Assembly (NCBI RefSeq): GCF_001558695.1
Contig: NZ_LNTU01000001.1
Location: forward strand, 558,001 to 622,000
Length of the DNA stretch: 64,000 nucleotides
Direction: 5' to 3'
Source of the DNA: Paramesorhizobium deserti
Lineage (GTDB): Bacteria; Pseudomonadota; Alphaproteobacteria; Rhizobiales; Rhizobiaceae
Every line of letters starts with the position of its first letter. Positions within the stretch are counted from its first letter, which is position 1. Shown here piece after piece: positions 43,036 to 52,906 of the stretch. The translations under genes and the position numbers were made by a program. The notes beneath the pieces were generated by a model that saw only the letters and a program-made list of their open reading frames with translations, was not told the DNA's origin and did not search any database.

Positions 43036-44025
43036 ATGAGCAGCGTCGATGTCCTGATCCCCAACTATAATTACGGGCGCTATCTCCGGGCCTGCGCCGA
43101 CAGCGTGCTTTCGCAGGACATCGATGATCTGCGGCTGCTCATCATCGACAATGCGTCGACTGACGACAGCGCACAGGTTGCGCGCGAGATAGCCGCCCGC
43201 GATCCGCGTGTCGAGCTGCGGTTACGCCGGGAAAATCTCGGGCCGCATTCCTCATTCAATGAAGGCATCGACTGGGCGCAATCGGATTATTTTCTGCTGC
43301 TCTTCGCCGACGATTTTCTTGTCCCCGGCGCATTGCGGCGCGCCGCCGCCGTGATGGACCGGGAAGCCGATGTGGCTTTCACCTATGGCCGCGATGTGGC
43401 GATCGAGGGGGATGCTTCTATTCCGGATATCGACCCGCAACCGGTCGACGTTCCCTATCGCCTGCACCGGAGTCGCGCCTTCATAGAGCGGTTCTGCAGG
43501 CTCGGCGTTTTCCAGATACCGGGACCATCCATCGTCATCAGGACCAGCGTCCAGAAGCGCGCCGGCTATTATCGTACGGAACTGCCGCACAGCGACGATT
43601 ACGATCTGTGGCTACGGCTGGCGCTGCACGGCAGCATCGCGGAGCTCGATTGCATCCAGGCGGGCATACGCTCGCACGGCGCCAACCGCTCAAGCGAATT
43701 GAGAACACGGCAGATCATGCATATCCTGCATACCGCCGAGGCGGCCGAATGCTTCTTCACGCATGAAGGCCGGGACATGCCCGACGGCGCCTATCTGCGG
43801 CGGTTGGCCCGACGCGGGATCGCCGAGCGGGCCTACTGGTCCGCCGTTTCGCATATCCAGCGCGGGGAGCCCGGCGCGATGGAGCTCCTGAAACTTGCCT
43901 TCAGGCTGCGGCCGCAAACCGCCATTCTCCCGCCGCTCGGCTATCTCCTGCGGCGGCCGGATACGATGCGGCGGATCAAAAAGTCGCTCAGCATCGGCAA
44001 AATGCCGGATATACGGATGGCCTGA
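43036..44025 (+). CDS. glycosyltransferase family 2
   Basis: GT-A transferase of 329 residues. The N-terminal nucleotide-binding part is VDVLIPNYNYGRYLRACADSVLSQDI with LLIIDNASTDDSAQ. The metal-binding region is LLLFADDFLVPGAL (DD). The acceptor side has ELPHSDDYDLWLRLALHGSIAELD. The C-terminal 80 residues are a helical extension. The sugar is unknown. It follows the flippase with an 18-base gap and is convergent with the pyruvyltransferase gene, one base apart. Confidence 0.87.
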   Translation: MSSVDVLIPNYNYGRYLRACADSVLSQDIDDLRLLIIDNASTDDSAQVAREIAARDPRVELRLRRENLGPHSSFNEGIDWAQSDYFLLLFADDFLVPGALRRAAAVMDREADVAFTYGRDVAIEGDASIPDIDPQPVDVPYRLHRSRAFIERFCRLGVFQIPGPSIVIRTSVQKRAGYYRTELPHSDDYDLWLRLALHGSIAELDCIQAGIRSHGANRSSELRTRQIMHILHTAEAAECFFTHEGRDMPDGAYLRRLARRGIAERAYWSAVSHIQRGEPGAMELLKLAFRLRPQTAILPPLGYLLRRPDTMRRIKKSLSIGKMPDIRMA

Positions 44026-44026
44026 A

Positions 44027-45220
44027 TCATCCCTTGCGGTGCAAGCCCAGAAGCTTTGCGCGCAGCAGATTTTCCTGCTCCGCCAGTTGAGCACGGAAGA
44101 TTTCCACTCCCCGCCGGACCTCGCGCTCCAGTTCCTCTCGCCTCTCCATCATCGACAAAAACTGCTTCTTCAGCACTTCCGTGTCGAAAGTCTCAACATG
44201 ATGGCAGAAATCCGCCAGCCCCGTACGCATGAGAAGCTCATCGTTCTTCTCGGCATAGCCGAGCGATATCGTCGGGCGCCCGGTGCTGAGGGCGCAGATC
44301 ACATTGTGATAGCGGGTGGCGAGGACTAAATCCGTCTGCACAACCTGTTGCATGACTTCGTGCAGGGACGACATCTCCTCGGCCACAATCCTGTGGCCGG
44401 CTCCATTCACGATTTCCATGAGGTCCTCGACAGCCTGCCGGTCGACGCTACCGCCGGTCAGAAGCCTTACCTCCATTCCCTGCGCCAGCAGCCACGCGAC
44501 AAAGTCCGACATCTTGCGGAGATAGGTCTCGTAGATCGCTTGCCCATCGCGCCCTTCCTTCTCCCAGCCGGAATAGGCCATGACGCCGACACCGACGGTT
44601 AGGGGACGGGAATCGTGCGCGGAACGTTCCGCCGGAACCGGCAGTCCGAAAGCGAGGTCGCAATAGACCCGGTCACGCGCGACATCGATGCCGATGCTTT
44701 TCATGAAAAGATATGACAGCCGGTCGCGATAGGACCGGTAGGTGGCCATGCGGGCGGCGGACTTCATGAAGAAGCGGCTCAAGGGATGCCGAATGGGGCC
44801 TGCGCCGATGCTGACGAAGGCGAGCTTCGCACCACCGAGCCATGCGGCCAGACACCAGCGAAAGATGACATAAGGCCAGCCGAAAGGGGATTCGCAGAAA
44901 TCGTCGAGGATGCCTGTGCCGGGAATGATGATCAGGTCGAGCTTCCTGGCGACGCGAAATGCGGCGAAGAAATCTCCGATCCGGCGCGGCATCTGTCTCA
45001 AGACAGCGTCGGCTTGCCGTAGAAGCCAGCTTTCCGGCTGATCGCCGCTGATGGCGACTGACTCCAGCCCAAATTGCCGCCGCACCACATCCGGCCGTGG
45101 ACAGATGCACAGCAGTTGCGCGTCCGGCACGGTCCTTCTCAGAAAGGCAAGCATGGCTTCAAGCGAACCGTCATTCCCCGAATTTCCGGAACCGAACTGC
45201 CCGAAGAGGCCGATCCTCAT
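44027..45220 (-). CDS. polysaccharide pyruvyl transferase family protein (WcaK-like)
   Basis: Protein of 397 residues. The N-terminus RIGLFGQFGSGNSGNDGSLEAMLAFL, the central IIIPGTGILDD and VSIGAGPIRHPLSRFFMKSA, and the C-terminal TDLVLATRYHNVICALSTGRPTISLGYAEKNDEL (with the RYHN histidine) mark the polysaccharide pyruvyl transferase fold. It would add a ketal pyruvate from phosphoenolpyruvate to a sugar and give the polymer negative charge. A charged helix ends the protein. ATG at 45220 has GGAG at nine bases. It is divergent from the following GT4 gene. Confidence 0.87.
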   Translation of the reverse strand: MRIGLFGQFGSGNSGNDGSLEAMLAFLRRTVPDAQLLCICPRPDVVRRQFGLESVAISGDQPESWLLRQADAVLRQMPRRIGDFFAAFRVARKLDLIIIPGTGILDDFCESPFGWPYVIFRWCLAAWLGGAKLAFVSIGAGPIRHPLSRFFMKSAARMATYRSYRDRLSYLFMKSIGIDVARDRVYCDLAFGLPVPAERSAHDSRPLTVGVGVMAYSGWEKEGRDGQAIYETYLRKMSDFVAWLLAQGMEVRLLTGGSVDRQAVEDLMEIVNGAGHRIVAEEMSSLHEVMQQVVQTDLVLATRYHNVICALSTGRPTISLGYAEKNDELLMRTGLADFCHHVETFDTEVLKKQFLSMMERREELEREVRRGVEIFRAQLAEQENLLRAKLLGLHRKG

Positions 45221-45433
45221 TCGCAATACTCCAGAGATAGCGGGTAAATACGAGCCGTCGACGGGGAAAGCATAAACATCCCCCGCCCGCGGCGAAATTA
45301 CCATCAAGGGAGAAAAGGCCTTCCCCGCTCCATCCGATCGGTGGAGCCCGCTACCCACCATTGCCGATCCGCAATGGCGCTGCGGTGGTCTACCTTTAGG
45401 GCTACGAGTCAGCCAGCAGCAAACGGGGCACCC

Positions 45434-46651
45434 ATGAGATTCGCCTATTTCGCCCGTCCCCACATCGGCGGGACCTATTCCGTCTTCAAGCAGTTGCGGC
45501 AAGGGCTCGCTCCATCAGGCATCGACGTGCGCTGGCTCACCACGGGGAGAACCGATGTGGAAAACGACGAGCGATGGCGTGCCGACCTTGCGATTGGCGA
45601 TGCAATCGACCCGCAGGGCAGGCTTGGCGAGAAAGACCGCGCCGAAGTGCTCTTGAATTTTATCGAAAAGAACGAGATCGACGGCGTTTTCCTCAATGTG
45701 CTGGCCGACCGGCTGGAAACCAATATCGCACGCTATCTTCCGCCGCATGTATTGCGCTTCATGATCGTCCACACAATCACGCCGGCAACCTATGCCGCAG
45801 CCGCTGCCATTCGCGATCATGTGCATGCGACTATCTGCGTTTCGCAGCGCTGCCGCGGCGATCTCGTCGCGCGCTTCGGTTTTCCGCCGAAGCGAACCGT
45901 GACAATCGCCAATGCCATCGATTTCGCGGACGAATGCACCGTACCGCGCGGTATGCTATCTGCCGGCAGCCTGCGGCTCCTGTTCCTGGGCCGGATAGAT
46001 GACACGTCAAAAGGCGTCTTCTGGCTGCCGCGCATGATGGACCAGCTGCCGGCTTCGGTAACGCTGGCAATCGCCGGTGACGGCCCCGATTTGCCGAAAC
46101 TGCGCCAGGAATTTGGCGCCGACAACCGCGTCATCCTTGTGGGCGGCGTCCCACATGAGAAGGTCAGGGATCTGCTTGCCGCGCATGACATCCTCGTCAT
46201 GCCGTCGCGTTTCGAGGGATCGCCCATGTCGCTGATCGAGGCGATGGCGGAGGGCTGCGTCCCGGTCGTATCGCGGATCAGAGGCGTCACCGACACGATC
46301 GTCGATAACGGCGTCGACGGCATGCTGTTCCCGGTCGGCGACTGGCGGCAGGCGGCGCGGCATATCGAGACGGTCCGCAACGATCCCGCTCTCCTTGCCG
46401 CGATGTCGCGCGCCGCGCGCGTCAAGGCCGAAAGCGGGTTCACGGCAGCGAAGATGGCCGCTTCCTATGCCGAACTCATAGGGGCGATCAAAGCCGACCC
46501 GCCCACCCTTGCAGCCCTACTGCCGATTGAGGAGTGGACCCTTCCCGCCGGGCTGCGCACCAGCCTGCGCAGCTATCTGCCGCAACCGGTGAAGAACTGG
46601 CTGCGGCTCATGCAGGAAAGAAGGCTGCATGCGGCCGCACCATCGGCTTGA
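45434..46651 (+). CDS. glycosyltransferase family 4
   Basis: GT-B transferase of 405 residues. It starts MRFAYFARPHIGGTYSVFKQLRQGL. The donor domain has RLLFLGRIDDTSKGVFWLPRMM, LAIAGDGPDLPKLRQEFG and the E-x7-E motif PSRFEGSPMSLIEAMAEGCVPVV. The sugar is unknown. It is separated from the next module by 134 bases that contain AATCCGCC/GGCGGATT arms, so the distal module may be transcribed on its own. Confidence 0.87.
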   Translation: MRFAYFARPHIGGTYSVFKQLRQGLAPSGIDVRWLTTGRTDVENDERWRADLAIGDAIDPQGRLGEKDRAEVLLNFIEKNEIDGVFLNVLADRLETNIARYLPPHVLRFMIVHTITPATYAAAAAIRDHVHATICVSQRCRGDLVARFGFPPKRTVTIANAIDFADECTVPRGMLSAGSLRLLFLGRIDDTSKGVFWLPRMMDQLPASVTLAIAGDGPDLPKLRQEFGADNRVILVGGVPHEKVRDLLAAHDILVMPSRFEGSPMSLIEAMAEGCVPVVSRIRGVTDTIVDNGVDGMLFPVGDWRQAARHIETVRNDPALLAAMSRAARVKAESGFTAAKMAASYAELIGAIKADPPTLAALLPIEEWTLPAGLRTSLRSYLPQPVKNWLRLMQERRLHAAAPSA

Positions 46652-46785
46652 GAATCCGCCTTACGCCTTCCGCGGTAGGAAAATCCGCCCAATTCACGAA
46701 GGGAAAACGCGGAAAAACCACCTAAACTGGGCGATAAAATCTGCCGATTTTGGCGGATTATCGGGTGATTATCACGGGATTTGTC

Positions 46786-48141
46786 ATGGACGCACAGACG
46801 CCACCGTTCGAGAACTCCGACCGTCTTCGCAGGAAAGCGCATAGCCTGATACCCGGCGGCGCTCATACCTATGCCAAGGGCGACGACCAGTATCCCGTGC
46901 TCTCACCGGGTTTCATCCGTCGCGGCGCGGGCTCGCATGTCTGGGACGCCGACGGCAATGAATATATCGAATACGGCATGGGCAACCGCGCCGTCGGGCT
47001 CGGCCATGCCTATCCGCCGGTCATAAAGGCCGCCGAGGAAGCCTTGCGCAACGGCTGCAATTTCACCCGGCCGGCGGAGATCGAGGTGGAATGCGCCGAG
47101 GCCTTTCTTGATACCATCACCAGCGCGGAAATGGTGAAATTCTGCAAGGACGGCTCCGACGCCACCTCGGGTGCTGTCCGGCTGGCGCGTGCCTATACCG
47201 GCCGCGACATGGTGGCATGCTGCGGCGACCATCCCTTCTTTTCGACCGACGACTGGTTCATCGGGACGACCAAGATGAATGCCGGCATCCCGGAAACGGT
47301 ACGGCGGCTGACGCTGACTTTCCATTACAATGACATCGAGAGCGTACAGGCGCTGTTCGAACAGCATCCGGGGCGGATCGCCGCTCTCATTCTCGAACCT
47401 TCGCGCGGCGAGGATCCGAAAAATGATTTCCTGCACGAGACAAAACGGCTTTGCCACGAAAACGGTGCGCTGTTCATCCTGGACGAGATGATCACCGGCT
47501 TTCGCTGGCATACGCGCGGCGCCCAGGCGCTCTACGACATCGAGCCCGATCTCTCCTGCTTCGGCAAGGCGCTGGGCAACGGCTTCTCGGTTTCGGCGCT
47601 TGCCGGCAAGCGCGAGTTCATGCGGCTCGGCGGGCTCGACCATACGGACCGGCCGCGCGTCTTCCTGCTTTCCACAACCCATGGCGCGGAAACCCATGCG
47701 CTCGCCGCGGCTATCGCCACGATGAGGGTCTACCGGAGCGAGCCGGTCATCGAACACCTCCATGCGCAGGGGCGCAAATTGCGGGAAGGCCTGGAGCAGG
47801 TGATTGCGCGGCATGGCCTGCAATCCTTCGTCAAGATCGTCGGCCGCCCCTCCTGCCTTGCCTATGCGACGCTGGATCGGGCCAGCGAAGCATCGCAGGC
47901 CTTCCGCTCGCTTTTCCTTCAGGAGACGATCCGGCGTGGCGTGCTGATGCCGTCGCTGGTGGTCAGCTATACGCATTCGAATGAAGATATCGAGCGAACC
48001 ATCGAGGCGGTGGACGGCGCGCTCGGCGTCTACGCGCTGGCGCTCGACCAGGGCGTGGAACGCTACCTGGTGGGACGTCCTTCGCAGATCGTCTATCGCC
48101 GTTTCAACCAGGACGGAGCGTCGGCTCTGGCCGCGGGCTGA
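46786..48141 (+). CDS. class III aminotransferase (glutamate-1-semialdehyde aminomutase family)
   Basis: PLP enzyme of 451 residues. Fold landmarks: HSLIPGGAHTYAKGDDQYP, KFCKDGSDATSGAVRLARAYTGRD, ILDEMITGFRW (Asp that binds the pyridine nitrogen) and SCFGKALGNGFSVSALAG with the Schiff-base Lys. It looks like HemL by sequence, but the position among sugar genes and the extra C-terminal region argue for an aminotransferase acting on a keto-sugar or an amino-acid-like decoration. First gene of the distal module; its stop overlaps the next start (TGATG). Confidence 0.85.
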   Translation: MDAQTPPFENSDRLRRKAHSLIPGGAHTYAKGDDQYPVLSPGFIRRGAGSHVWDADGNEYIEYGMGNRAVGLGHAYPPVIKAAEEALRNGCNFTRPAEIEVECAEAFLDTITSAEMVKFCKDGSDATSGAVRLARAYTGRDMVACCGDHPFFSTDDWFIGTTKMNAGIPETVRRLTLTFHYNDIESVQALFEQHPGRIAALILEPSRGEDPKNDFLHETKRLCHENGALFILDEMITGFRWHTRGAQALYDIEPDLSCFGKALGNGFSVSALAGKREFMRLGGLDHTDRPRVFLLSTTHGAETHALAAAIATMRVYRSEPVIEHLHAQGRKLREGLEQVIARHGLQSFVKIVGRPSCLAYATLDRASEASQAFRSLFLQETIRRGVLMPSLVVSYTHSNEDIERTIEAVDGALGVYALALDQGVERYLVGRPSQIVYRRFNQDGASALAAG

Positions 48142-49445
48142 TGCGACGAGGCTGGATAGCCATCCTCGCTATTCTCGGGCTGATGCAGCTTGTTTCTGCA
48201 TCGGCGGAGGAAGAATGGCCCAAGGCCGTTTTTCCGCTGCATGTCTCCACCGACAAGCATTATCTGGTCGATGCGGACAACAAGCCGTTTCTCATTCAGG
48301 GTGACGCCGCCTGGTCGCTGATCGCCGAACTCACCCGAGAGGAGGCCGAAACCTATCTGGAGGATCGCAGAAGGCGCGGCTTCAACACGCTTCTCGTCAG
48401 TCTGGTCGAGCACCAGTTCAGCAGTAACCCTCCGGCCAATGCCTATGGCGAAAGACCGTTCAAGGGTGCAGGCGGCTTCGCCGATATGAACGACCGCTAT
48501 TTCGACCATGCGGAATGGGTGCTGCGGCGCGCTCGCGACAAGGGCCTTCTGGTGCTGCTGACGCCCGCTTATCTCGGCGCCAATGGCAGTAGTCAGGGCT
48601 GGTATGTGGAGGCTGAAGCCGCAGGGCCGGAGAAGCTGCGCCGTTATGGCGAATATATAGCACGGCGGTTCTCCGGCCTCGGCAACATCATCTGGATACA
48701 TGGCGGCGATTATGATGCACCCGACAAGGCGCTGGTGCAGGCGGTCGTCTCGGGAATCGAAAGCGCTGCGCCCAATTCGCTTCACACCGTGCATTCCAGA
48801 CGCGATACGGTGACGGCCGACTATTGGGCCGGAGAGGAATGGCTGACGCTCGACACCGTCTATACCTATGAGGAGGTGTACCACGCGGTACTGGCGCGCA
48901 CGGCCGGCCCAAGGACGATGCCCGTCCTGATGATCGAAGCGCTCTATGAGGGCGAACACGGAACCGGCGGGGAAACCGTGCGACGGCAGGCCTACGGCGC
49001 GCTTCTCGGCGGCGCGGCGGGACAGATCTCCGGCAATCATCCGATCTGGCATTTCAGCGGTCCCGGGATCATGCCTGATCCAATGACATGGCAAGAAGCA
49101 CTCGACAGCCCCGGCGCGCGGAGCATGACCTGGATGCGAAACCTCCTCGAGGGGTTGGACTGGTGGAAGCTCGAGCCGGACAGGAGCAATCCGGACATTA
49201 TGGCGGCAATCGCGAGCGACCGGTCCTTTGCGCTCATCTATGGCGACCGACCCGACGGCTTCACCATCAACATGGCGCGTTTCGGCTCAGGCAGCGTCGG
49301 CGCACGCTGGTATGACCCGACAAGCGGGCAATTCACCACCGCACATGCCCAACCCGTCAACGGGGAAAGCCGTTTCATTCCGCCACACCCCCGCAATGCA
49401 TCGGGCGACACCGACTGGGTATTGGTTCTTCGCGAAGGCCAGTAG
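48141..49445 (+). CDS. secreted DUF4038 glycoside hydrolase (apiosidase-like, GH140-type)
   Basis: Protein of 434 residues with a signal peptide (cut after ILGLMQLVSASA). The TIM-barrel DUF4038 domain is recognisable by NKPFLIQGDAAWSLIAELTREEAETYLEDRRRRGFNT, GNIIWIHGGDYD (predicted acid/base Asp) and MPVLMIEALYEGEHG (predicted nucleophile Glu). A C-terminal beta-sandwich follows (ARWYDPTSGQFTTA). Characterised relatives cleave apiose from rhamnogalacturonan II. Here it may trim or release the polymer in the periplasm, which is inference. It is coupled to the aminotransferase gene by a one-base overlap. Confidence 0.83.
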   Translation: MRRGWIAILAILGLMQLVSASAEEEWPKAVFPLHVSTDKHYLVDADNKPFLIQGDAAWSLIAELTREEAETYLEDRRRRGFNTLLVSLVEHQFSSNPPANAYGERPFKGAGGFADMNDRYFDHAEWVLRRARDKGLLVLLTPAYLGANGSSQGWYVEAEAAGPEKLRRYGEYIARRFSGLGNIIWIHGGDYDAPDKALVQAVVSGIESAAPNSLHTVHSRRDTVTADYWAGEEWLTLDTVYTYEEVYHAVLARTAGPRTMPVLMIEALYEGEHGTGGETVRRQAYGALLGGAAGQISGNHPIWHFSGPGIMPDPMTWQEALDSPGARSMTWMRNLLEGLDWWKLEPDRSNPDIMAAIASDRSFALIYGDRPDGFTINMARFGSGSVGARWYDPTSGQFTTAHAQPVNGESRFIPPHPRNASGDTDWVLVLREGQ

Positions 49446-49642
49446 CGGTTCATATGGAAATGGAAGTTGGCAGGCCAGAGGGGGGCCTGGCGTCTCCATC
49501 AAAACATGCCCCTCCAGCATCCGTCGAAAGGCGTAGGCAGCGCCTATTTCAACCCGTCCTCCTCCTTCCATAAGCCACCTCGCCGGTAGAAGTGCGAGGC
49601 TGTAGCGTTCGCCGGAGCAATGACAACGCCCAGGGGGAAGCG

Positions 49643-50710
49643 ATGAAAGTTCTGGTCACCGGTCATCAGGGTTATATCGGTTCGGTCATGGTGCCGATGC
49701 TGATCAAGGCGGGGCATGAGGTCACCGGCTATGACACCAATCTCTATGAGCGCTGCACCTTTGCCGAAGGGGGCGCCATCGCCGATGTTGCATCGATCCG
49801 CAAAGACGTACGCGACGTTACGCCTGGGGATATCGAAGGCTTCGATGCGGTCATTCATCTGGCAGCCCTGTCGAACGATCCACTCGGCAATCTCAACGCC
49901 GAGATGACCTATGAGATCAATCATCGGGCGAGCGTGCGCGTCGCCAAGGCGGCAAAGACGGCGGGCGTTGGGCGCTTCCTCTTCGCCTCCTCCTGCAGCA
50001 ATTACGGCCTTTCCGACGACGAGCTGATCGACGAGACGGGCGAGCTCAACCCGGTCACGGCCTATGGCCGGTCCAAGGTGCGCGCGGAGCAGGACATCGC
50101 GGAACTCGCCGACGACTCTTTCTGCCCGGTCTATTTCCGTCCAGCGACGGCCTATGGTCTTTCGCCGCGCCTGCGCTTCGATATCGTGCTCAACAATCTG
50201 GTCGCCTGGGCAGTGACGAAGGGGCTGATCTATCTCAAATCCGACGGCACGCCCTGGCGTCCGATCGTGCATATCGAGGATATCTCGCGCGCCTTCATCG
50301 CCGGGCTTGCGGCGCCGAAGGAAGCGGTCTGGAACGAGGCCTTCAATGTCGGCCTCACCGAGCATAATTACCGCATCCGCGACATTGCCAGGACCGTCGC
50401 CGATGTCGTACCCGGCTGCAAGCTGGAATATGCATCCGATGCCGGCCCCGATGCGCGCTCCTATCGCGTGAGCTTCGAAAAGCTCGCCCGTGTCCTTCCC
50501 GACGCCAGGCCGCAGCGGGATGCGGTTTCCGGCGCGCGGCAGCTCTTCACCGCCTACAGGCGATCCGGACTGTCGCTGGAGGAATTCGAAGGGCCGCGCT
50601 TCCAGCGCATCGCCCATATCAAGCATCTGATCGCTTCCGGCGTTCTCGACAGCGATTTGCGCCATATCGCACCGGAAGAAGCATCGGATCGCGCCGCAAT
50701 GGCTTCGTGA
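49643..50710 (+). CDS. NAD-dependent sugar epimerase/dehydratase
   Basis: Extended short-chain dehydrogenase of 355 residues. The Rossmann motif is [27 protein letters not shown] and SSCSNYG follow, with the catalytic Tyr-Lys in [56 protein letters not shown] and [14 protein letters not shown] are seen in enzymes that act on nucleotide-bound sugars. It could be a 4,6-dehydratase, reductase or epimerase; the sequence alone does not decide. ATG at 49643 has GGGGGAAG. It overlaps the DUF4910 gene by one base. Confidence 0.85.
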   Translation: MKVLVTGHQGYIGSVMVPMLIKAGHEVTGYDTNLYERCTFAEGGAIADVASIRKDVRDVTPGDIEGFDAVIHLAALSNDPLGNLNAEMTYEINHRASVRVAKAAKTAGVGRFLFASSCSNYGLSDDELIDETGELNPVTAYGRSKVRAEQDIAELADDSFCPVYFRPATAYGLSPRLRFDIVLNNLVAWAVTKGLIYLKSDGTPWRPIVHIEDISRAFIAGLAAPKEAVWNEAFNVGLTEHNYRIRDIARTVADVVPGCKLEYASDAGPDARSYRVSFEKLARVLPDARPQRDAVSGARQLFTAYRRSGLSLEEFEGPRFQRIAHIKHLIASGVLDSDLRHIAPEEASDRAAMAS

Positions 50711-52035
50711 TGAACGAACAGGCGCATAGGGAGGCTTTCGAGAACGCCGATATCGGAATCGGCCAAGAGATCTATGCCCTGGCGCGCCGCCTCTATCCGG
50801 TCTGCCGCAGCATCACCGGGGATGGCGTGCGCGAAACACTCGCCATCCTGGCGGAGCATATCGCACTGGAGCGCCATGAGGTGGCGACCGGGACACAGCT
50901 CTTCGACTGGACGGCGCCGCAGGAATGGATCATCCGCGATGCCTATATAGCGGACGCGTGGGGACGTCGGATCGTCGATTTCAGGAAGCACAATCTGCAT
51001 GTGCTGAATTACAGCCAACCCATCCGCGCGAGGATGGCCTTGGCGGAGCTCAAGACGCATATCCATACAATCCCCGAACAGCCTGACCTCATACCCTACC
51101 GCACCTCCTACTATGCCCCTGACTGGGGCTTCTGCATGGCTCATAACACCCTCCTGGCGATGGAGGACGGGGAATATGAGGTAGTGATCGATGCCGAGCA
51201 TCGGGACGGCTCGCTCACTTATGGCGAATATCTGCATAGGGGCGCAAGCGACGAGACATTCCTGCTTTCGGCGCATATCTGCCATCCGTCGCTCGCCAAC
51301 GACAATTGCTCGGGACTGGCGCTACTGACGCTGCTTGCACGCGATCTCGGCCGACGGGCGACACGCTGCAGCTATCGCTTTCTCTTTGCGCCCGGCACGG
51401 TCGGTTCCCTCGCCTGGCTTTCGCGCAACCAGGCCCAGGTGGCGGAGATCAAGCACGGTCTTGTCGTCTCCTGCGTCGGCGACGGCGGAGGCCCGACCTA
51501 CAAGCGCAGCCGGCAAGGCAATGCCTTCATCGACCGGGCGATGGCGCATGTGCTGAAGCATTTCGGCGGGGGCGCTACGATCATCGATTTCTCGCCCTAT
51601 GGCTATGACGAGCGGCAATTCTGCTCGCCGGGCTTCAATCTCCCTGTCGGGCTGTTCCAGCGCAGCGCCTTCGGCACTTTTCCCGAGTATCATACCTCGG
51701 CCGACAATCTCGATTTCATCCGGCCGGAACATCTCGCCGCCTCCTACCACATCATCAGGGACGTTATCGACATCGTGGAGAGCGACTGGACGCCGGTCAG
51801 CACCAATCCCAAGGGTGAGCCACAGCTCGGACGCCGCGGCCTCTATTCGGCGCTCGGCGGCGACAAGGCCGGCGCACAGGCGGCGATGGCAATGCTCTGG
51901 GTGCTCAATCTGGCGGATGGGCAGCATTCGCTGCTGGCCATGGGGGAGCGCTCCGGCCTGCGCTTTGCCGATATCGCGCGGGCAGCGGACCTTCTACGGA
52001 CGCATGGCCTGCTGCGGGAAGCTGACGGGGCCTAG
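50710..52035 (+). CDS. DUF4910/DUF2172 aminopeptidase-like zinc protein
   Basis: Protein of 441 residues with the DUF4910 architecture. An N-terminal domain (IYALARRLYPVCRSITGDGVRETLAIL) is followed by an M28-like catalytic domain with SAHICHPSLANDNCSG (His, His, Asp as likely zinc ligands) and FPEYHTSADNLDFI (His and Asp). A small C-terminal winged-helix-like region completes it. No substrate is known; the family occurs in sugar gene clusters across bacteria. There it may hydrolyse an amide on a modified sugar intermediate, which is inference. ATG 50710 overlaps the previous stop; GTG 50707 is an alternative. Its TAG stop shares the CTAG at 52032-52035 with the convergent gene. Confidence 0.85.
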   Translation: MNEQAHREAFENADIGIGQEIYALARRLYPVCRSITGDGVRETLAILAEHIALERHEVATGTQLFDWTAPQEWIIRDAYIADAWGRRIVDFRKHNLHVLNYSQPIRARMALAELKTHIHTIPEQPDLIPYRTSYYAPDWGFCMAHNTLLAMEDGEYEVVIDAEHRDGSLTYGEYLHRGASDETFLLSAHICHPSLANDNCSGLALLTLLARDLGRRATRCSYRFLFAPGTVGSLAWLSRNQAQVAEIKHGLVVSCVGDGGGPTYKRSRQGNAFIDRAMAHVLKHFGGGATIIDFSPYGYDERQFCSPGFNLPVGLFQRSAFGTFPEYHTSADNLDFIRPEHLAASYHIIRDVIDIVESDWTPVSTNPKGEPQLGRRGLYSALGGDKAGAQAAMAMLWVLNLADGQHSLLAMGERSGLRFADIARAADLLRTHGLLREADGA

Positions 52036-52601
52036 AATTCCGGGAAACCGGCGGTCTCGAAGAGCTGCCTTTCTCGCGATAGAAAGGGCCAGGAGAGATC
52101 CTTCGGCGAGATCACCGTGGGCGGGTTCGGCCAGTCGATACCGATCGTGGGGTCGTCGAAACGGATGCCGCCGCCAGCATCAGGCGCATGGAACGCCGAA
52201 ATGAGATAATGGACGGTCACATCGTCCGTCAGCGTCTGGAAGCCATGGGCGCAGCCTTGCGGAATATAAAACTGCGTCCCCTCATCCGCCGAAAGCTCCA
52301 GGCTCATCCAGTCGAGATAGGAGGGGGAATCCGGGCGCAGATCGATGATGACGTCCCAGATGCGCCCCTGGACGCAGGATACGAGCTTGGTCTCGGAATG
52401 TGGCTCCTTCTGATAATGCATGCCGCGGAGCGTTCCCTTCACACGGGAGAAGGACGCACTGTGCTGCACGAAACGGGTTTCCAGCCCGTGCTCGGCGAAT
52501 TCCTCCTCGCAGAACAGCCGCTCAAACCAGCCGCGTTCGTCCTCGATCCTGACCGGGGCGATCGCCCAGGCTCCTTCGATTTTCAGCGGTGTGAACTGCA
52601 T
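52032..52601 (-). CDS. dTDP-4-dehydrorhamnose 3,5-epimerase (RmlC) family protein
   Basis: Cupin-type epimerase of 189 residues. Motifs: DERGWFERLFCEEEFAEHGL, FSRVKGTLRGMHYQ with the catalytic His62, CVQGRIWDVIIDLRPDSPSYLDW, FYIPQGCAHGFQTL and VHYLIS with the family Tyr. It inverts C3 and/or C5 of a 4-keto sugar nucleotide. With no RmlA, RmlB or RmlD nearby, the substrate is probably another 4-keto sugar. The start at 52601 has GGGAG six bases upstream; an ATG seven codons earlier is possible. It is the only gene of the distal module on this strand. Confidence 0.88.
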   Translation of the reverse strand: MQFTPLKIEGAWAIAPVRIEDERGWFERLFCEEEFAEHGLETRFVQHSASFSRVKGTLRGMHYQKEPHSETKLVSCVQGRIWDVIIDLRPDSPSYLDWMSLELSADEGTQFYIPQGCAHGFQTLTDDVTVHYLISAFHAPDAGGGIRFDDPTIGIDWPNPPTVISPKDLSWPFLSRERQLFETAGFPEF

Positions 52602-52906
52602 GAACGGCTCCCGACGGTTCATTTGTCCGCTCGACTCTTCGCCCTAACATCGAGCGCGGAAAGAGCCCCTTTTTAGATATGGTATCAGGCATGGGGAGAG
52701 TGTAGCCACCCGTCTCCTCCTCCAAAGGAGGGAGCCTCATACCCCGGACTATATTTCGGCTGATCTTTCGTCGTCAGAACCACCTTATCCGGCAGCCGAT
52801 GGGATGATTGCTTCGATCTGATTGCAGTATCGGCACGCCAGCCCCGCTTTTGTAACCTCCGGACACGACCAGCCAAGCCGGATTTTCCAGTCCAGGGGGA
52901 GAAAGC
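52602..52906. other. intergenic region between divergent glycan genes
   Basis: About 300 bases with no gene. It holds a short CTCCT/AGGAG hairpin near 52717-52731 and must carry the promoters of the epimerase gene and of the methyltransferase operon. I could not identify boxes with confidence. Confidence 0.5.

Noticed and set aside
46786-48141. Naming the class III aminotransferase hemL
   Set aside because: The fold and motifs match the HemL family, but it lies in a sugar module with overlapping sugar genes, so a tetrapyrrole role is unlikely.
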